This document shows, piece by piece, positions 6,158 through 9,605 of a stretch of DNA of 9,605 nucleotides. Below the pieces are notes generated by a model. That model was given only the letters and a program-made list of their open reading frames with translations. It was not told the origin of the DNA and did no database searches. Made by a program: the position numbers and the translations under genes. The DNA comes from Coriobacteriia bacterium (GTDB taxonomy: Bacteria; Actinomycetota; Coriobacteriia; Coriobacteriales; UBA8131): assembly GCA_009781525.1 (NCBI GenBank), contig WQXZ01000059.1, positions 1 through 9,605 on the forward strand. Reading direction: 5' to 3'. Position 1 is the stretch's first letter. Every line of letters starts with the position of its first letter.

Positions 6158-9100
6158 ATGAAGAGTATTAAGATCTTCAGGGGGAAGTACCACACAGGGG
6201 GAATGCCAGAGAGGGGCATATCTCTCTTTTTATGTGTTGTTCTAGCAGCAAGCAGCTTGGTTGCATTGCCTGCGAGAGCGTTTGCTGATCCAGGGGTGAG
6301 TCCACTAGGCTTGCCTGACCACTTGATTATTAATCAAGCAGCTGGAGTTGGTAAGAGTGCCGATGGAGCCGTGCAGTATTCGTTTGTCGAAATCTATAAT
6401 CCGACCAATGAACCTGTTGCTCTGGATGGCTGGTCACTTCAGTATGCAGAGAATGGTGATGACTGGCAGAAAATCAACCTTGGAGGCTGGATACCTGCAA
6501 GGCATTCGTACTTAGTTCGAATGAATGGCGGTAATGATCTGCCAGCCACCAGGCTATACATACCTGAGGCCGACTTGGATTGGGATATCGTCATAAGCAA
6601 TGATTCTTTCAAGTTTGCTTTGGTAGAGCATACCGATCTTCTCAGCACGTATAACCCAACTTCATCCGATGGAGTCGTTGACTTTGTCAGCGCTATTAAT
6701 GAGGTCTCGGTTGATTTTTGGTGGGGTACTGGGCCGGTAGGTAAGTTCTCAAAACAGCAATCCGTTCGGCGAGTTGACTTTATTGATACGCAGAACAACC
6801 AGATAGACTTTATTTCAATAGACTACAGAGCTAGCGGAATAAATGATAGTCGCCTGGCTGAGGTTCGTCCGCGATCACTGTCTGATGGTGCTTGGGGACT
6901 TGAAGTAGACGATGGCGGCGAAGGTGGCGGAGGAGAGCCAGAACCTGCAGTCTTGCCTGATCATTTGATCATCAACCAGGTAGCAGGTGGTGGTAATAAC
7001 GCTGATGGTGCGTTCTCGCATTCGTTTGTTGAAATATATAACCCGACCGATGCAGCAGTGCTGCTTGATGGATATTCATTGCAGTACACAGACAGTGGTA
7101 GCAAATGGGTCAAACTGGATCTGGTTGGCTCGATTCCTGCTGGAAATTCATTCTTGGTGCGTGCGAATGGCAGTGTCACTAGCGCGAATGCACGCTATAC
7201 CATTTACTATTTCGACCAGAACTGGAATATCATTATCAGTAATGATTCCTTCAAGATTGCGTTGGTACATGGCACTGATTTACTCACGGTGTATAACCCT
7301 GGTATCGACGAAGGTGTTGTTGACCTTATTGGTGCCTACAATACCAGTGCCTCAGTTGATTATGGAGAGGGCGGCAACCCTCTACGCGACATCTCTAAGC
7401 AGAAAACTGCTCGGAGAGTAGCTTTTCAAGATACAGACAATAATGGTGTTGACTTTATTTCAGTTGATTACCGGGTGACAGGAATCACTGATGCTCAGCT
7501 TCTGGAGCTGCGGCCACGCTCTTTGAGGGATGGTTATTGGGAAGCAGGAGATACCAAACCACTGCCGGAGCCACCGGTTTCTGGTGAAATCGTATTCAGC
7601 TCACCTGCAGGCTTGTATGTAGAAGAGTTTGACTTAACCCTCCAGTCATCTGTCGAAGGTGCTGTTATTTGCTACACCTTAGACGGCGAAGATCCATCGT
7701 TTGATTCGCCGAAATACATTGCGCCGATTGAAATCAGGGATCGGACAAGCGACAGCGAAGTCTTAACGAATCGACTTGGCACAACAGGTCCCTTAATGTT
7801 TAACGGAACATACGCTCGTCCAGCTGAAGGTACTGTTTTTCAAGGTACCGTTGTAAAGGCTCAGCTCTTTACTGAAGATGGTGAGGCAATTTCACGCGTC
7901 TTTATTAACTCCTATTTTGTCAGTGAGGATATTTTTTCTCGTTATGGCAACGTGCCGATTATCTCTATATCGATGCCAGCAGAATATTTCTTCAATGACG
8001 ATTATGGTATTTACCAGAGAGGCCCGTTTGATAGATTCGATGATTATATTTATCCAGATTATCGGGACTCAAGATCTTATGGGGATCCTGTTATATATAA
8101 CTTCGATCAAAAGTGGGAGCGTCCTGTTTACTTTGAGATGTTTGATCCTGCAGCAGATTATTATCGGGTTATCTCTCAGGGAATGGGCGCACGTATTCAT
8201 GGCAGTAATTCTCGCCACAGTGCGCAAAAGTCACTGCGTCTATATACCAGAACCGGTGACTTAGCGCTTGAGGGTGTTGGTGGCTATATTGGACTAGCAC
8301 CAGTCTTAAACGGTAGCAGCAGCATCGACTGGGATGTCTTTCTGGGTACAGCCACTGATATCAATGGCAACCCGATTACTGGTGGTTTTTCGCGGTTGCT
8401 TTTTAGATCAGGTGGTAATGACGTCAACAGTGCGTTCATTCGCGATACCTATGCTAACCTTGTTGCTGTTGATATGAATATTGATACAGTCGCGTATCGC
8501 CCTGCTGTCGTATTCTTGAACGGTGAATTCTGGGGCTATTATGATTTGCGTGAGCGTACAGATGACGAATACCTGGCTCAGCACTACGGAGGCAATAAGG
8601 ATAATTACGACCTGCTTGAAAATCCAAGCACATTACATATCGGCCCCGAGCAAGGCACACCAGAGTCGATTGCCTATTTCAACTGGGTTGTAAGTGAAAT
8701 TGAAGCTGTCATTGAAGAGTATGGTTACGGCTCACCTGAGGTGACGGCAAAAGTCTTAGAGTACGTTGATGAAGCCAGTCTGATCGACTACAACATCATT
8801 GAGACCTTCCTTGGTAATGCCGACTGGGTAAACAAGATCAATGAAGGTAAAGGTCGCTACGGTAACAACTCGGTGATGTGGCGCTATACCGGCACACCGA
8901 CAAATCGACCTGGTCAGGATGGTAGATATCGCTATCTAATGAACGATATGGATCATAGCTTTGATCTGAGCTTTGCGTATGGAAGCGATTTTAGTGGCCT
9001 TAGCTATGCGCCAGGGGCAGACACTATCAGATTTGCCATAGAAGGCGATGATCGTGTCACCGCGCAAGCCAGTGGTGTTACAGGGGCTGCACAGTATAAC

Positions 9101-9605
9101 AACTATTTCTTTTTTGTGTTAATGCAAGACCCGGAGTTCGAAGCCAGGTTTGTCAACCGCTATATGGATCTACTTAACACAGACCTGAGCGCAGACAGAA
9201 TGAATGCGATTCTAAATGATATGGTTTCTGGTATTGAGCCAGTATGGGATGAGCATCAGTACCGTTGGAGCTACTCAGCAGTGAATTGGAGCTCGCAGGA
9301 AATAGGCAGAATCCGCACTTCAATAAGTCAGCGGACAACCGCTGAAACCGGAATTCTCGGCAACAGCTTGGTTAACTATGCTTATGTAAACGGATCGTCT
9401 GCAAGCCTAAGTGATATGTCGGATCTGACTGTCATCCAAGGTAGCCACGGTAGCATCAGCCTGAACGGTATGAACATATCTGGAGAGGTATCCTGGACAG
9501 GGCGTTACTTCACTGGATACACGCAGACGGTTATAGCGCGTCCAGATGCTGGATACAAGTTCGACCACTTTATTCTTTCTAACAGCAGTGGCACTACAAT
9601 TGAAA
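6158..9605 (+). CDS. Secreted lamin-tail / CotH kinase-domain surface protein (3' truncated)
   Basis: The frame stays open from 6158 to the right edge: 1149 codons, no stop, so the C-terminus is missing. Residues 1-43 form a signal peptide: a basic start, a hydrophobic core (21-37), and probable cleavage after AFA (41-43). Two lamin-tail domains follow, starting at 52 and 266 with the same LPDHLIINQ motif and FVEIYNPT strand, joined by a Gly/Glu/Pro linker. Residues about 476-596 resemble the chitobiase/hexosaminidase C-terminal beta-sandwich (YTLDGEDPS). From about 598 to 1060 lies a CotH kinase domain: ARIHGSNSR with K691 in AQKSLRLY, NGEFWGYYDLRER (788-800) and the metal-binding-type DMDHSF (930-935). 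From about 1089 a divergent InlB-type repeat begins. CotH kinases phosphorylate spore-coat proteins in Bacillus. Here the signal peptide puts the domain outside the membrane, and its target is unknown. The missing part may carry more repeats and an anchor. Confidence 0.88.
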   Translation, partial: MKSIKIFRGKYHTGGMPERGISLFLCVVLAASSLVALPARAFADPGVSPLGLPDHLIINQAAGVGKSADGAVQYSFVEIYNPTNEPVALDGWSLQYAENGDDWQKINLGGWIPARHSYLVRMNGGNDLPATRLYIPEADLDWDIVISNDSFKFALVEHTDLLSTYNPTSSDGVVDFVSAINEVSVDFWWGTGPVGKFSKQQSVRRVDFIDTQNNQIDFISIDYRASGINDSRLAEVRPRSLSDGAWGLEVDDGGEGGGGEPEPAVLPDHLIINQVAGGGNNADGAFSHSFVEIYNPTDAAVLLDGYSLQYTDSGSKWVKLDLVGSIPAGNSFLVRANGSVTSANARYTIYYFDQNWNIIISNDSFKIALVHGTDLLTVYNPGIDEGVVDLIGAYNTSASVDYGEGGNPLRDISKQKTARRVAFQDTDNNGVDFISVDYRVTGITDAQLLELRPRSLRDGYWEAGDTKPLPEPPVSGEIVFSSPAGLYVEEFDLTLQSSVEGAVICYTLDGEDPSFDSPKYIAPIEIRDRTSDSEVLTNRLGTTGPLMFNGTYARPAEGTVFQGTVVKAQLFTEDGEAISRVFINSYFVSEDIFSRYGNVPIISISMPAEYFFNDDYGIYQRGPFDRFDDYIYPDYRDSRSYGDPVIYNFDQKWERPVYFEMFDPAADYYRVISQGMGARIHGSNSRHSAQKSLRLYTRTGDLALEGVGGYIGLAPVLNGSSSIDWDVFLGTATDINGNPITGGFSRLLFRSGGNDVNSAFIRDTYANLVAVDMNIDTVAYRPAVVFLNGEFWGYYDLRERTDDEYLAQHYGGNKDNYDLLENPSTLHIGPEQGTPESIAYFNWVVSEIEAVIEEYGYGSPEVTAKVLEYVDEASLIDYNIIETFLGNADWVNKINEGKGRYGNNSVMWRYTGTPTNRPGQDGRYRYLMNDMDHSFDLSFAYGSDFSGLSYAPGADTIRFAIEGDDRVTAQASGVTGAAQYNNYFFFVLMQDPEFEARFVNRYMDLLNTDLSADRMNAILNDMVSGIEPVWDEHQYRWSYSAVNWSSQEIGRIRTSISQRTTAETGILGNSLVNYAYVNGSSASLSDMSDLTVIQGSHGSISLNGMNISGEVSWTGRYFTGYTQTVIARPDAGYKFDHFILSNSSGTTIE
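6311..7549 (+). repeat. Intragenic duplication of the lamin-tail domain
   Basis: The units start at 6311 and 6953, 642 bases (214 codons) apart. They share LPDHLIINQ, SFVEIYNPT, ISNDSFK, a VVD motif, DFISxDYR and RPRSLxDG in the same order. DNA identity is moderate by eye, so the duplication is older than that of the adhesin repeats. The two copies are joined by a Gly/Glu-rich linker (about residues 250-265). Confidence 0.8.

Noticed and set aside
6987..7421. 144-codon + strand frame inside the second lamin-tail domain, and a 128-codon one at 7878-8264
   Set aside because: Both are out of frame with the long secreted-protein reading frame, whose domains are continuous and recognisable across these intervals.

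Overview
The window reads as chromosomal DNA of a Gram-positive bacterium. The surface proteins carry pilin-type isopeptide domains, InlB-type B-repeats and a three-helix C-terminal membrane anchor (TEDM...NPM signature), a combination I associate with gut or animal-associated Coriobacteriia (Actinomycetota) and some Firmicutes. Coriobacteriia is my first guess, but no ribosomal or other marker gene is present to settle it. All genes supported here lie on the + strand. I see no tRNA, rRNA, CRISPR array, transposase or integrase.

Layout: (1) bases 1-3410 hold the 3' part of a very large repeat adhesin, cut by the left window edge. (2) Bases 3411-3710 are non-coding, with a terminator-like hairpin and a candidate promoter with small palindromes. 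(3) Bases 3711-4910 encode an AAA_14/DUF4143 ATPase. (4) Bases 5032-5982 hold a tight two-gene unit: a DUF2188 protein, then a small protein with a TIR-like or nucleoside-deoxyribosyltransferase-like (Rossmannoid) fold. (5) Bases 5983-6157 form a promoter region. (6) From 6158 to the right edge an open frame of at least 1149 codons encodes a secreted protein: signal peptide, two lamin-tail domains, a chitobiase-C-terminal-like beta-sandwich, a CotH kinase domain and the start of a divergent InlB-type repeat. It has no stop codon inside the window, so searches that require complete ORFs miss it.

The outer genes are cell-surface or secreted and plausibly serve adhesion and interaction with host or neighbouring cells. 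The three middle genes are cytoplasmic, accessory in character, and differ in base composition from each other: the ATPase is AT-rich, the TIR-like gene GC-rich. I read the centre as an accessory insert between two surface-protein genes. The DUF2188/TIR-like pair is the best candidate for an undescribed system, possibly immunity or stress related; that role is inference from fold and context only.
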